A stretch of DNA of 64,000 bases, taken from contig JALLBK010000059.1 of assembly GCA_036940085.1 (NCBI GenBank), positions 1 to 64,000 on the forward strand. Reading direction: 5' to 3'. The stretch is from Discostella pseudostelligera. Its lineage: Eukaryota > Bacillariophyta > Thalassiosirophyceae > Thalassiosirales > Thalassiosiraceae. The first letter of the stretch is position 1. The number at the start of each line of letters is the position of its first letter. The notes beneath the pieces were generated by a model. The model saw only the letters and a list, made by a program, of their open reading frames with translations. It had not been told where the DNA came from and ran no database searches. Both the position numbers and the translations under genes were made by a program. This document shows, in pieces, positions 42,368-54,173 of this stretch.

Positions 42368-45300
42368 ATGCTCACCAAGTTCGAGAGCAAATCCGCCCGG
42401 GTGAAGGGCCTTGCCTTCCACCCGGTTCGGCCATGGATATGCGCTACATTGCACAATGGTGTCATTCAATTGTAAGTATGGTCATTCATTTTTGTGTAGG
42501 TACGGCGGGGGGTGCATTGCCAATTGCCATTGCGTCTGCCGATAGTTGCTACCTGTCTGGCGGTGACGCAGTTACTTGCCAGTCTGTCCTTGATATTTCC
42601 ATTCTCTCGAGTGTCGTCGAAGGGCACTGTATTATTAGGTGCATATCATTTTTCTTCTCTCTGGCGGTGGATTGCCGATCTATGCTTGTGTCGTCGAAGG
42701 GCACTGTATTTGATGCTGATAATTATTTTCTCCTTGCCGACACCCTACACTCTACCCCCGCCCTCCCATTTCTCACTGCTGCTGTTGCAACCCTCATCAT
42801 CATAATATCAGGTGGGATTATCGAGTTGGTACCGTCATTGATCGCTTCGAGGAACACGATGGTCCCGTCCGCGGTGTCGACTTTCACCTCCACGAACCCC
42901 TCATCGTCACTGGTGGAGATGACTACAAAATTAAGGTAAGTTCAATCTTAGGTAGTAGCAACTCATCGCCCTCACCCTCACGGGCCCACAAGATGCACTC
43001 TAAAATTTCTGTTATCTCTCTGCTTACAAAATTAAGGTTTGGGACTATAAACTCCGTCGGTGTCTCTTTACATTGCTCGGGCATTTGGATTACATCCGTA
43101 CTGTGGAATTCCATCCCAATGCTACTCAATTTCCATGGATTTTATCTGCCAGTGATGATCAGACATTGCGGATTTGGCACTTGCACAAGAGGAGTTGTTT
43201 GAGTGTCTTGACGGGACATAATCATTATGTCATGTGTGCAGCCTTCCATCCTTCCGAGGATCTTATTGTTAGCGCGAGTCTAGATCAAACTGTAAGAGTG
43301 TGGGATATGTCAGGACTTCGGAAGAAGCAATTGGGTGGAGGTGGGTTTGATGCTGGTTTCCCCAGTATGATGGATACTCATAATGGAAATCGCGGGTCGA
43401 CGGCTTCGTCCACGGCCATGAATGTGCAGGCTGAGTTGTTTGGTACCAACGATGTTGTTGTAAAGTATGTGTTGGAAGGACACGAGCGTGGAGTGAACTG
43501 GGCGGCATTTCATCCCACCTTGCCCTTGCTGGCTAGTGCCGCCGATGATCGTCAAGTGAAGCTTTGGAGGATGAGCGAGACCAAGGCCTGGGAGGTCGAC
43601 ACCCTCCGTGGCCATGCCAACAATGTCTCCTGCTGTCTATTCCACCCAAAGCAAGAACTCATCATCTCCAACTCGGAAGACAGAAGCATTCGCGTCTGGG
43701 ATGTATCGAAACGTGTGGGTGTGCAGACATTCCGTAGGGAGGGGGATCGATTCTGGATTATGGCCGCGCACCGATCACAAAATCTCTTGGCGGCTGGTCA
43801 TGATTCTGGTATGATTGTGTTCAAACTTGAAAGGGAACGTCCCGCATCGGCGAATGGTCCGGGGGATAAGTTGTACTACGTTCGTGGACGCGAGTTGTTC
43901 TGTCATGACTATGCACGTGCGACGGGTGGAAGCTCGGGGGTGGATGTACCCATTGCCTCTCTTCGTAGGGTGGGACAGCAGGCTCAGACGGATGGAATTG
44001 GTTCTGGTCCTCGCTTCCTTACTTACAATATGCACAACCCCACTGAGGGGAATATCCTCGTCTGCTCTGAGGTTGATGGTGGATGCTACGAGCTCATCAC
44101 GTTCTCTCTCACCAATAGCGGGGGTTCTGTTGCGGATGGCAAGCGAGGTGCATGCGTTGGGCCTGGAGTCTTCCTTGGGCGCAATCGTTTTGCTGTACTG
44201 GATCGCCAGAAACGTGAAATCATTGTTAAGAACCTCAACAACGAAACCACCAAGCGTGTTGCCACCCCCTTGCCCAACATCGATTGTCTCTATGACGGTG
44301 GTGCTTCCGGACGTATTATTTTACGCGCTGACGATCGCGCTGTTCTTTTTGAGGTTCAGAGTCGTCGCGTCATTGGGGAACTCACAGCGCCCAAGATTAA
44401 GAACGTTGTCTGGTCGCCCGATGGATCCAAGGTTGCCCTCCTTTGCAAATATGGAGTAGTCATTGCCAACCGTCAGCTAGAGCAGCTGTGCTCCATCAGC
44501 GATACTGTCCGCGTCAAGTCTGGTGCTTGGGATGTAAGCCCCACCGGTGGCACCAGCTCCAACCTATTTGTTTATACCACACTTCACCACGTCAAGTATT
44601 GTCTTCCCACGGGCGATATTGGGACTATCCGCACATTGGACAATCCCATCTATGCAACGCGAGTTGTTAAAGACCAGCTGTTCTGTCTTGATAGGGAGGC
44701 CAGGTCTAGGGTCATCAGTATTGATACAACCGAAGCTCGTTTCAAGTTGGCACTTGCGAACAAAAAGGTTAGTGCATTAGAATATACTGTTACTTGGCTT
44801 TTCGAATTGCTTCTTTTCTAACTCATCTTCCTTATTATACCTCACCCCTCTCAATAGTACGGACAAGTCATGCACATGGTTAAGCACTCTCGGCTCTGCG
44901 GACGTGCGATTGTCGCATACCTCCAAACAAAAGGCTTTCCCGAAGTGGCGCTCCACTTTGTTCGCGATCCTCAAACTCGTTTCCGCCTTGCTCTTGCTTG
45001 TGGTAACATTGAGGCTGCCATGGAAAGTGCGTTCTCTCTTGAGCAGCAGGAGGGCTCTGGGAACAAGGCTCGTGATGTCTGGGGGGAACTTGGTAGTGAA
45101 GCTCTTCGCCAGGGTAACCACCAGGTAAGTTCGTTGGGTTTAGTTGTTCTTCTCAATCGTCACTCGTTAACTCATTTAACATCACCGCCTTGATTATGTA
45201 TACTCGCAGGTTGTTGAGATGAGTTACCAACGCAAAAAGGATTTCGATCGGTTATCCTTCTTGTACATGCTCACTGGAGACTCAGAGAAGTTGCGTAAGA

Positions 45301-47081
45301 TGCTCAAAATTTCGAACATGCGCAATGATATCATGGGTCGCTATCACAACGCTCTCCTTCTCGGCGATGCTGCCGAGCGTGTTGCTGTTTTGGAATCTAG
45401 TGGGAACTTGCCCCTTGCTTACATCAGTGCCAAGCTCCACGGCTTAGAGGAAGTTGCGGACCGGATTAAGGTTGCCATTGAAACTCAGGACGGTTCAGTG
45501 GAAGGATTGAGTAAGTTTGTCTGTTTGCACGAGGCTCTATTGCATTGCACATTGTTGCTGACATTATTCTTTCACCAGTGGACAAGATCCCGGTTGGTAC
45601 AAAGAAGGCTGGTCGTCTCCTTCAACCGCCAACGCCTATTGTCAGGGCTGGAAATTGGCCAACTCTTGAGATCAAGAAGACAACTCTCGAGGACTTGTCA
45701 GCTGCAGATGCCGGTGACGAGTATGAAGAAGAAGAAGCTGCTCCGGTTCGCTCTGAAATGATGGCTGAAACAGCTTGGGATGACGACTTCGGGGCAGAAG
45801 GGGGCGATGCGGGCTTGGGGGGTGCGGACGATGACTACGATGTGGGAGACGACACGGGATGGGGTGACGACGAAGGCCTGGACGACTTGGGTGACTTTGG
45901 AGAAGATACCAAGGCAGCTCCAGTGGACGAAATGGCGGGTCTCAATGACATTTCAGATGATACAGGATTTCAAATGCCAGCATCAGGTCGCCCTGCCGCT
46001 GGTTGTTGGGTGGCCAACAGCTCACATGCTGCTGATCACATGGCGGCTGGTGCAGCATCTTCAGCTATGCAACTGCTTCACAGGCAAATTGCTGCAAGCG
46101 ACTTCTCGGCGCTGAAAGAACCTATGATTAGCTGCTACTTAGGCTCCACTGTCAGCTTACCAGGTTAGTTCTTCACGACGTCATGTTCCTTGACTGTTTC
46201 ATACTACTCCTCTCACTATTCACCTGTTTTTCATCTCAGGAATCCCCGGCAGTGGAAGTATGAGTTTGCCTCTCATGAGGAATGACGCATCGGGGCATCC
46301 AGGAAATGAAAGCTTACCCCGTATCTCATCCAACATGAGAAGCCTTGTTGCCGGAGTTCGTCAGGGCTACAAACATTTCCAAACTGGAAAGTTCAACGAT
46401 GCCATGAAGTCGTTCTCCGATGTTATGGCCCAGATTCCTCTCACTGTTACTGACAACCGTAATGAAGTCAATGAAATAAAAGAGGTGCTGGAGATTTGCC
46501 GCGAGTACATTACTGCGATCCGTATCAAGGGAGCTATGACTGCGGCAGGCGACGATCCTGTACGAGCAACTGAACTCTCAGCCTACTTCACTCATTGTAA
46601 TTTGCAGCCCGTCCATCTATTGCTTGCTCTTCGATCTGCTATGGGAACTGCTTTCAAGCACAAGAATTATATTGTTGCAGCAAGTATGGCCAGGCGACTT
46701 TTGGAGCTTCCTGACATGAAGAGCGAAAGGAATGCTGACCTACGCATGAAGGTATGTTCGTAATGTATTTACCCCAATTATTTTTGTCCGATGTGTTCAA
46801 TTCTCAATCCCCCCTTTCTCTCTACCAACCAACAGGCCACCAAAGTGCTTCAAAAGAGCGAACAGATGGCTCGAAACGAGCACACTCTCAACTACAATGA
46901 GAATGCAGCTTTTACCATCGATTGCAAAGACTTTGTTCCCATTTACACCGGAGAGGATTGTGTCAAATCATCGTACAGCGGATCCGCGTACAAGGGATCT
47001 GAAATGAAGGGGAAAGTTTGCTTAACTGACGGCTTCTCCACTGTTGGAGTTGAAACTATTGGGCTTGTGACAGGAAAGTAA
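42368..47081 (+). CDS. COPA: coatomer subunit alpha (alpha-COP)
   Basis: Eight exons (42368-42471, 42812-42935, 43037-44767, 44858-45124, 45210-45510, 45579-46163, 46240-46751, 46836-47081) join in frame to 1289 residues. The N-terminus [19 protein letters not shown] opens a WD40 propeller with repeats reading [66 protein letters not shown] and [14 protein letters not shown]. The second propeller and alpha-solenoid follow ([16 protein letters not shown]), then an acidic linker and the C-terminal domain that binds epsilon-COP. Alpha-COP is the COPI scaffold that recognises KKxx cargo in retrograde Golgi-ER traffic. Slightly longer than animal alpha-COP. Intron 2 is bounded by a 14-bp direct repeat. 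Confidence 0.95.
42611..42710. repeat. direct repeat inside alpha-COP intron 1
   Basis: A 23-bp sequence (starts GTGTCGTCGAAGGGCACTG) occurs at 42611-42633 and again at 42688-42710, 77 bp apart, within the 340-nt intron 1, the longest intron in the gene. It is a local duplication of unknown meaning. Confidence 0.8.
42924..43038. repeat. 14-bp direct repeat across both splice sites of alpha-COP intron 2
   Basis: TACAAAATTAAGGT is present at 42924-42937 spanning the 5' splice site and at 43025-43038 spanning the 3' splice site. The intron is 42936-43036 (101 nt). The repeat includes AG|GT at both ends. Confidence 0.9.
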
Positions 47082-47178
47082 TCTGACCATCTTCTGCAGC
47101 GTAACAAATCGACATAGGACATACTACTTACTGCAACAATTTTATTATGCTATTTTCTACAGCTCCTCTCCCTTCACA

Positions 47179-48504
47179 TCACAACACATCATCCACGCTT
47201 CTATGCCGTGAGTAAAAGTAGGCAAATAATGCAATAACCAACGTCGCCGCGATAAACAGTAGACGAGGATTGTCAATACAATTTCGTAACAACACTGTTA
47301 CCCATGAAGCGGAATGTTTCATTCGTATCCGTTCCAATTCTGCCGTGTCTTGCGCACCAAGAAATGCTGTCGATGTTGAGACGATAATTTCATCATCTTG
47401 ACAATCATTATTTCTGTTGTGCGGGGTAGTGTGTCGTGGCCCAATCATTGGTTTCCTTCCATTGATCGATTTGTTGTTGCCTACTACCCCATCGGGCTCA
47501 GAAATTTTCGACATTATTTGTTTCGAAAATGATTCCAGTTGAGGAGATGCTATATTCCGTATCCAAGATAAGCCCGCTCGCAGTGCTCGATTGGTATCAT
47601 CTCCTGCAGTAGTACTACCGTTCATGATATCTATTCTATCGGGGTTGGTTGTTTGTGTACCAGTATCGGATCGCGAATGCAGAGATTGAATGAGCACTTC
47701 TCGTTCACTTTCTAGTTGAGACGTCATCTTCATGAATCGATGCACATCCTTTTCTACTACATGATTGGATGTTCGTCCACTCTCAAGCTCATCAAGAATC
47801 GCATCACTAATACTATTTGGTCTAGTCATTTCGATATCATCACTTAGGGGTTTCTTTGGTTGTTCATCATCACTACTATCCGTATCAGATTCATACTCTA
47901 GCTCCTGTAGAAAATGAGAGTTGGGGGCTTTATTGGCACTGCTATTTTGGACTTTTGGAGCTGAATGTGATGGAACAGGGCCGCGAGGAATTGCACTTGA
48001 GCTCGACGCTGAGATTGTGTCCTCCTTTTTTGGGAATTGTTTGGAAGAATTCGCCTCATTTGTTGTTTCGTCATACAAAGCCGCGACAGATTTCATTAGC
48101 TGCATATTATTTGGTGTCGCCGACTTTTTCTTCTTCGTGTGTGCTATCTGAGTTGCAGATGACGTCTTGGACATGCCACTATCGGTTAAAGTATATGTAG
48201 TTTCTGCCCGCGATGGACGGGTCGGTGATCGATGCTGCTTTCGAGCCGCTAATGATAAAGCAACCACAAATCTCCCCGATAGATCCTCCACGACCGAGGG
48301 CAGATCTGAAGAATTGTCAGAGACGGACGATGACGATGAAGCCGACGACGAAATCGTTTTTGTCGAGCTCAGCCGCAGCCCTTCGGAATGGACATAGTCA
48401 TCATTTTGTGCCATATCATCGAGCGACGAGAGTTGCCTTGCGGCACCAGCCGCCGCTTTGGCTGATTGGGCTATGCGAGATTGGAGGATATCAAATGTGC
48501 TCAT
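47179..48504 (-). CDS. tail-anchored protein, function unknown
   Basis: A 441-residue single-exon protein that I do not recognise. The N-terminus MSTFDILQSRIAQSAKAAAG is amphipathic. The middle is Ser-rich and low-complexity with acidic patches (LEYESDTDSSDDEQPKK). A helical stretch (DVHRFMKMTSQLESEREVLIQSLHSR) could be a coiled coil. The C-terminus is a single membrane segment (LLFIAATLVIALFAYFYS) followed by nine residues, RHRSVDDVL, the arrangement of a tail-anchored protein inserted post-translationally. SNARE or vesicle-tether proteins share this layout but no SNARE heptad is visible. It is divergent from NDUFB7. Confidence 0.6.
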   Translation of the reverse strand: MSTFDILQSRIAQSAKAAAGAARQLSSLDDMAQNDDYVHSEGLRLSSTKTISSSASSSSSVSDNSSDLPSVVEDLSGRFVVALSLAARKQHRSPTRPSRAETTYTLTDSGMSKTSSATQIAHTKKKKSATPNNMQLMKSVAALYDETTNEANSSKQFPKKEDTISASSSSAIPRGPVPSHSAPKVQNSSANKAPNSHFLQELEYESDTDSSDDEQPKKPLSDDIEMTRPNSISDAILDELESGRTSNHVVEKDVHRFMKMTSQLESEREVLIQSLHSRSDTGTQTTNPDRIDIMNGSTTAGDDTNRALRAGLSWIRNIASPQLESFSKQIMSKISEPDGVVGNNKSINGRKPMIGPRHTTPHNRNNDCQDDEIIVSTSTAFLGAQDTAELERIRMKHSASWVTVLLRNCIDNPRLLFIAATLVIALFAYFYSRHRSVDDVL

Positions 48505-48811
48505 ACTGTTATTTGCTCATGGTGGCAGTGGATATCTCACCCTATCTCCATCTCACCCCTATCTAGATACGATACCTGGAACCACCGCTTCTGCATTCAT
48601 CTGGCGGAGCGACGTCGAAGACCATGACCATGACCACACCCCTCTAGAACATGCTTTTTGACGGACAGACTCTTATAAATAATAAGAGATTGACCTGACG
48701 CGCCTGTCCGTCGGATGCTCTCCGTTCTACTGGTGACTCAGCCCATCGCCCGTCGCTTATCGTACCCGTCGCCGCCGCCAAATTATTCACCCAACAAAAG
48801 CAGCAAGCACC
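48505..48811. other. divergent intergenic region
   Basis: A 307-bp gap between the tail-anchored gene (minus) and NDUFB7 (plus). I see no copy of TTCCCGCCA and no RNA gene. A CCATGACCATGACCA stretch lies near 48622-48636. Confidence 0.5.
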
Positions 48812-49084
48812 ATGGGAGGCGGACACCACCATCACGTTACCCCCGGCTCCGAGCCCAAAAAAGATCAAGATCTTCAATCCATCAAGGATGCACGTATCCC
48901 CTTGGCATGGCGTGACACTTGCTCCCACATCCTGGTCGATTTGAACAAATGCCGTCGTGACACATGGTGGAATCCCAATAAGTGCAGCCATGAACGTCAC
49001 ATTTATGAAGAGTGTGAATATAATTCGTATTTACAGAGGGTAGAGGCAAAAGTGCAGGAGGATAAAATTATGAAGAGTAATTGA
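48812..49084 (+). CDS. NDUFB7: complex I subunit NDUFB7 (B18)
   Basis: A 90-residue protein with the twin CX9C (CHCH) signature: CSHILVDLNKC and CSHERHIYEEC. LNKCRRDTWWNP and HERHIYEECEYNSYLQR are specific to NDUFB7, an accessory subunit on the intermembrane-space face of mitochondrial complex I. Import would use the MIA40/ERV1 oxidative pathway, so no presequence is expected and none is seen. A short His run (GGGHHHH) at the N-terminus is the only oddity. Length is close to the plant orthologue (about 100). Confidence 0.93.
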   Translation: MGGGHHHHVTPGSEPKKDQDLQSIKDARIPLAWRDTCSHILVDLNKCRRDTWWNPNKCSHERHIYEECEYNSYLQRVEAKVQEDKIMKSN

Positions 49085-49526
49085 ATTGAATTCATTGAGG
49101 GGGGGGGGTTATTTTAGTACGAGGTCGGAAGTGGGAGTGTCGAGATAATGATGTGGCGCAGTGTCGATGGGGGGGGGGAGGATGCGATATTGACCGGTGG
49201 GGGTTTCGACTTTCTTTCGATTTTCAGGGAGGAGAGATGACGCAAATATAGAGTCTATCAATTTGAATGATAGACAGATGTAACAAATAAGCTTTGGCAG
49301 TCAACGAGTACTTCGCAGCAAAGAATTCCTCTCAATACGTCGATCGGTTGCATGTTGATTTGTTGGCATACCATGAGATGATAATATTTGACAGTACTTT
49401 GGGGTAGTAAGTATGTGTTGCCATTATTTTAGTTAGGTGTTTCGGTCACTGGGGGGGATGAAAAGGTTTGGGATGGCGGATGGCGGCTAATAATTAGATC
49501 ATTCGGACAGTATTTGCCGCAGACGA
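49085..49526. other. convergent intergenic region with G-runs
   Basis: Between the stops of NDUFB7 (plus) and RRP46 (minus). Four runs of G (about 49100-49108, 49170-49179, 49199-49203, 49451-49457) occur on the plus strand. They could form a G-quadruplex or be assembly-prone homopolymers. No gene is supported. Confidence 0.5.
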
Positions 49527-50516
49527 TCATGACCAAAGAGTTTGAGACTCCCTCTGCACCTTCTGCTCGATGGCCAACCTCATGAATGCCACCATGGCCG
49601 CACTCGATTGCTTTGCACCCTCCGCACTTGCCAATAATCCCTTGATAGATAACGGCGCACCAAAGGTCATACTTGTAATGATCCCTCCAGCATCATCATC
49701 CTCATCGTCCTCTCTGGGTATTGATGAATTTTGAGAAGAAGCCGCCATATCCGTCACGAGCACTACAGTGGCATGTCCTACTCCCGACTCTTCCTCCGCA
49801 GTAGGATCCAACCATACCGTCGGCTTACTATCCTTTCGACCATGCAAATCACTTTCGTCTTCTTCTTCGACTACTTCCCTATACCTAGCATCAATAACAA
49901 CACACGTCGACGCAATCGGCAACCCTCTCATGGCCACACCAGCATCCATCAATGCCAATACTGCACAATTCACAGCACTCCCCAACACACTCCCATCGGC
50001 CTGAACAATCTGCAATACCACCTGTATAACACATCGGGGATATCGTTCAAGGAGAATGCAAGAGGATAATGCATCACGGAGGAAATATTCTAATTCACGT
50101 TCTGTGGCACCAAGTCCTGGTGGAAGTGGTAGTGGTAATGATCTCATTGACTTGGATGATGATGTTGGTGTTGCATTATTAGTAGATGGGGTGGGAGCAT
50201 CGATGGCTCCCATGGCGTCATTCTCATCAGCACCAGCATTGCCATCGCCGCCGCCACTAGCAGCACCAGCACTGCCACTACTACTCGATATCAATCCACG
50301 TGAAAATGCCACACTGACGACACCACCCTCATATCGTTCCCAACGTGTACTCCTCGGTGCTACCGGTCCATGGACTGCACATAGTACGTGGGTGTTACCC
50401 ACGTGGAGGGAGGCAGAGCCATCAGGCCGGGAAAGTGGAGATATCTCAGCAGTGAGAGGACGGAGAGTGGTGGGACTTCGCTGTGTGTTGGGACGAGGAT
50501 AGCATGTCATGGTCAT
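49527..50516 (-). CDS. exosome core subunit RRP46 (RNase PH-like)
   Basis: A 329-residue RNase PH fold. Landmarks are LTAEISPLSRPDGSASLHVGNTHVLCAVHGPVAPRS at the N-terminus, YEGGVVSVAF, ERELEYFLRDALSSCILLERYPRCVIQVVLQIVQADGS, and LGSAVNCAVLALMDAGVAMRGLPI. This order matches EXOSC5/RRP46, one of six catalytically inert PH-like ring subunits of the RNA exosome in nucleus and cytoplasm. Ser/Ala/Gly low-complexity and an acidic insert (REDDEDDDAGG) make it longer than yeast RRP46 (223) and human EXOSC5 (235). ATG choice among three near the N-terminus is uncertain. Confidence 0.88.
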   Translation of the reverse strand: MTMTCYPRPNTQRSPTTLRPLTAEISPLSRPDGSASLHVGNTHVLCAVHGPVAPRSTRWERYEGGVVSVAFSRGLISSSSGSAGAASGGGDGNAGADENDAMGAIDAPTPSTNNATPTSSSKSMRSLPLPLPPGLGATERELEYFLRDALSSCILLERYPRCVIQVVLQIVQADGSVLGSAVNCAVLALMDAGVAMRGLPIASTCVVIDARYREVVEEEDESDLHGRKDSKPTVWLDPTAEEESGVGHATVVLVTDMAASSQNSSIPREDDEDDDAGGIITSMTFGAPLSIKGLLASAEGAKQSSAAMVAFMRLAIEQKVQRESQTLWS

Positions 50517-50808
50517 GGTGAAGATGTGGGTAGAGGAAGGCGCTTGCTACTATCTTATCGGCGCAGTAGAGATACCATCGGCACGGTTCATGGTTGGAGT
50601 GTTTGGATGTGGATTGTGGATTGTGGCATTCAATTCCGGTCAGTGCACTGCTAAGTAGTAAAGATAATCAATTCAATTCAAAAGATACACTTATCGATTC
50701 AAGGCAACAAAAGACTCATTAGAGTGAGATTAGACTACATTATCGATGAGCTCTGCTGTGTGTGAGGCAGGGCTGCATGTGTGCGTACTTCTTTCTCGTT
50801 CTCGGAAG
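50517..50808. other. spacer between RRP46 and the retrotransposon
   Basis: This lies upstream of RRP46 (minus) and ends where the element's left terminal repeat begins. No motif copy or gene is supported. Confidence 0.5.
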
Positions 50809-50863
50809 TTTGCCTAATGGAGCTGGGAATTTACTCCCTCTCTTCTGTCATAAGTCAAACGGT
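50809..50863 (-). repeat. 3' terminal repeat of the Copia element
   Basis: A 55-bp sequence identical to 56801-56855. It lies 40 bp beyond the pol stop, after a weak G-run (GCGGGG, minus strand) that may serve as polypurine tract. It contains an internal TGACTT...GGCA run with TG/CA ends (47 bp). Confidence 0.8.
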
Positions 50864-50903
50864 CCCCGCGATTTGCAAGGGGAGTCCCGGACGTTTCAAA
50901 TCG

Positions 50904-53900
50904 TTATCGCTCCCAGAGGAATCCATGGAGTAATTTAAACTTCCGTGAAAATTCCATCAACTTAGTGAACGCGTCGGCGATGTTGGTCTCAGTGTCCTCC
51001 TTACCAATGCGGAGGATCCCAGCAGCTACCGCCTCGCGGATGATATGATAATTGACCGCATTATGCTTTTTCTGTAGTACGGACTCTGGGATACTCGTGT
51101 TCTTGACGACAGCATTGTTATCGCAAAACACATTACAGGGCCCATTGATGGGCACGCCAAAACATTTAAGTTTGATCCTCATAGCCGAAATCAGATCGCG
51201 TGCAATGCGCATGGCGACCAGTTCGGATCCGTAGCTACTCGACTCACATGTGTTCTGTCGTTTACTAAATACTTGCACCGGCGCCTGTTGCAAGAATATA
51301 ATAATCCCTGTGTGTGATCGACGGGTTACTTTGTTACCTGCGTGATCGGCGTCGACAAAACAAGACATGGTGACTGGATTGCCGAGCGGTACGGGCATAT
51401 TAGGTGGATCTTCTTCCACCACGTCGCCATAGAAGTCGCGCCAGTCCCCGGAAGTGAATACCGTCTCATCGATATCCGCAGGGATTGGGTTAAATACCAA
51501 GCGCCGTAATGGGAAACGGACCAAATAGTTCGCAATGAGGTACAACGCTTCCAAATGTCCTACACGCGGACTAGCCTGGTATTGGGATAATATCGAGACT
51601 TCAGTGAGAATGTCAAATCTCCCGAGTTCAACCGCCCAGCGGTATATCCCGATTATTTGTCGATATCTGGATGCATGGTCCTCGTCGCACATTGGTGTTT
51701 GATCTAACTCAGGCCTATAACTTGGTGGCAGTGGCCCAGTCTGTCGACCGCCGGTACCAGACTTGAGCTCACGTCCGTCCTCCAATAGGAGGTTGCGAAT
51801 TGTCTCAATCGCAGCCTTCACATATTTCTTACTATCCATGCTCCAGCATTCCGTGCCACCGCTAAGTTGCACTTTGGATATGCCTGCACCGAGGTACGTG
51901 GTTGGTGGCCCGTATTCATCGTTCTTAATTTCAAACTCAGCGCCAATATCCTTCATCACCTCACCAGGTGCAGCGCTGATGACTAATACATCATCGACGT
52001 ATACCAAGAGGTATTCATAGTAGAGTCGCCCACCATCTCGGTAGTTCTTTCGGATGTACACATCGGGATCGGCTCGTGTGGGTGAGAACTTGAGGCCATT
52101 TACAATGAATGCGGAGAACATCGCCCTCCATGCCGCGCCCGAGGATTTCAAACCGTACAACGCTCTGACCAATTTGCACACCATTCCTTGTACGTCTGGG
52201 CCACATTCTGGCCCGGCGACAAACCATATCTTCTCTCGACAAGGTGCATTCAGGTAAGCGTTGCCGATGTCACATGCCATTATGTCTAATTCGTTCAGCG
52301 CGGCGATTAGGAATGCGATCTTCACACTTTCCCGTGACACGACGCTCGAGTACGTGAGACTATTGGGCGCTTCGGTGGTATGCCCGCCTGCCACAAATCG
52401 CGCCTTCCTGGTGAAGTCCATCTTCACGTCGAATACGATGTGGCATTTGATCTCTTGGAATCCACGCAATTCGTCGACTTTGTTGGCTCGCACCTGCTCT
52501 GGTGTGCAGCCGTCCATAGGGTTGAAGGATACCTTGGCCTTCCCCATCTCTTTCGAGATAGCATCGGCCCAATACGTATTTCCATTCTCCTTGTCAAAGC
52601 GAAGTGCTTCAGCTACCGTCTTCGGGAGTCTTATCCCGAACTTGTGCGTGGTCCGCCAATATTTCTTCTTGATTTTGTTGACCATTCGATTTCGCTTCCG
52701 TATTACTAGTGGGACCCACCATAGAAATGCAGGTTCCTGGTCGATGCCACTCGCTATGGCATATTCGGCCAGCTCGATCGGGTTGCTCTCCTTCACATCC
52801 CGAAGTGGTAGCCAGTCGGAAGTACCGTCGGAGAATTCAACTTCTAGTTTCCATCCGGCGGTGGTTTTCTTGGCACGCCTCTGGCCGCCTACCATGTAGT
52901 AGCCATCTTCCTTTTTCACTGCATGCCCATCTGATTTGTGTCCGATAATGCCACGGATGACATTGAATTGTCGTCCTTCGGCGTCACATTGAGTCCACAA
53001 GTTCTCTGCGATGGTGTTGGCAAAGTAGGAATCGTATGTTCCATCCTCCAGTTCGACCTCGTACTCTCTTGTGTCGAGCAACGGGTTCGTATGCGCTTTG
53101 CCGATCGGATTGCCTAGGTGGTCAGTCTTCCGTTTGATGACTGTGGCTCTCGTTGCGATATTATTCGGAGACTTAAGTGGGTCGAGCAGGAAAGTAGCCC
53201 CAATGAGATTATCGTATGAGTCGACATCGTCGGCCTCAGGCCTCTGCTCGATGTCCCCGTTCTCGTCGACTCTGTCCCCGTTCTCGGCATCCTGCGTGAT
53301 CGGTATTTCATATACATCGTTGGGGTAGTTGAAGTCAAGATCATTCCCTGGCAGGACGAACTCGGTGTCATCCAGTCTCGCGTGCAGTTTGTCGTTAAAG
53401 TCGTCGATACGGGACTTAATCTGGGGATTCTGATAATCTTCTGATGTAACATGTTGGACGGTTGTGTTGACGACAGGCTTCCCGGAGACAGGCATAAGCC
53501 AATAGCACATATCCGATCCAACTCGGTGGGCGACGCCCATCCATCTGGCTAATTCCCGGTCATGTTCCGATAAGGACGGGTGAGCCGTGCGCCAGTACCA
53601 CACAAGGTCGTAGAAATCAAAGTCGCAAAATTCGGAGATGTCGGGTGTACGTCCAGTAAGCATTTCGTATCCCGATCTCTCATTACGTCCCCGCGGGATA
53701 AATTGCATTAACTGGGCTTGGTGTTCGACACCGAAGCACCACAGCCGGCGAGGTGCATTCTTCGAAGACATTTTGTGACGCCAACGGCGTTTCAAATCTC
53801 GGATAGCCACGTCAACCTGCTGGAGCTGGTTATGCCGATAAGGCTCGCTCCATGTCATATTGATTCCGTGTTTCCGTACCATCTGCGTAAAGTTAGTGTT

Positions 53901-54173
53901 TCGTCCGGTGAAGGTGGATGCCATATCGGACTTAAGGTTGACCGGCACCCCAACGTCGGTGCAAAACCGCCGCAGTGATTCCGTCGCGTCGGCGTCGTTC
54001 TTCGAGGCAGTGGGGTATACAGCCACATAGTTCCCGTTGGAGATGACAAATGCACCGGTGTGCTGACGGATTGATTTGTATTTGGACTCGATGTGGTCGA
54101 TCGTCCATTTTCCAGCCAAGTAATTATGGTGCAGGTTGAGGTGATCAATTCGATATCGCCTATTCAGAGGTCG
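50904..54173 (-). pseudogene. Copia pol part 2: integrase, reverse transcriptase, RNase H
   Basis: An open frame of about 1089 codons offset by -1 from part 1. From 54173 it reads RPLNRRYRIDHLNLHHNYLAG, the usual start of the CoDi-type integrase core, then reverse transcriptase with LLVYVDDVLVIS (YVDD active site) and RNase H with CFVDADHAGNKVTRRSHTG. The integrase has a normal SDMAS Asp, but the first catalytic Asp position reads ISNGNY and the Glu position reads QVDVAIRDLKRRW, so the triad is not clearly intact. It is otherwise free of stops. Confidence 0.8.

Noticed and set aside
42936..43036. Alpha-COP intron 2 as a tandem copy of 101 bp of exon
   Set aside because: Beyond the 14-bp repeat the intron does not resemble the neighbouring exons.
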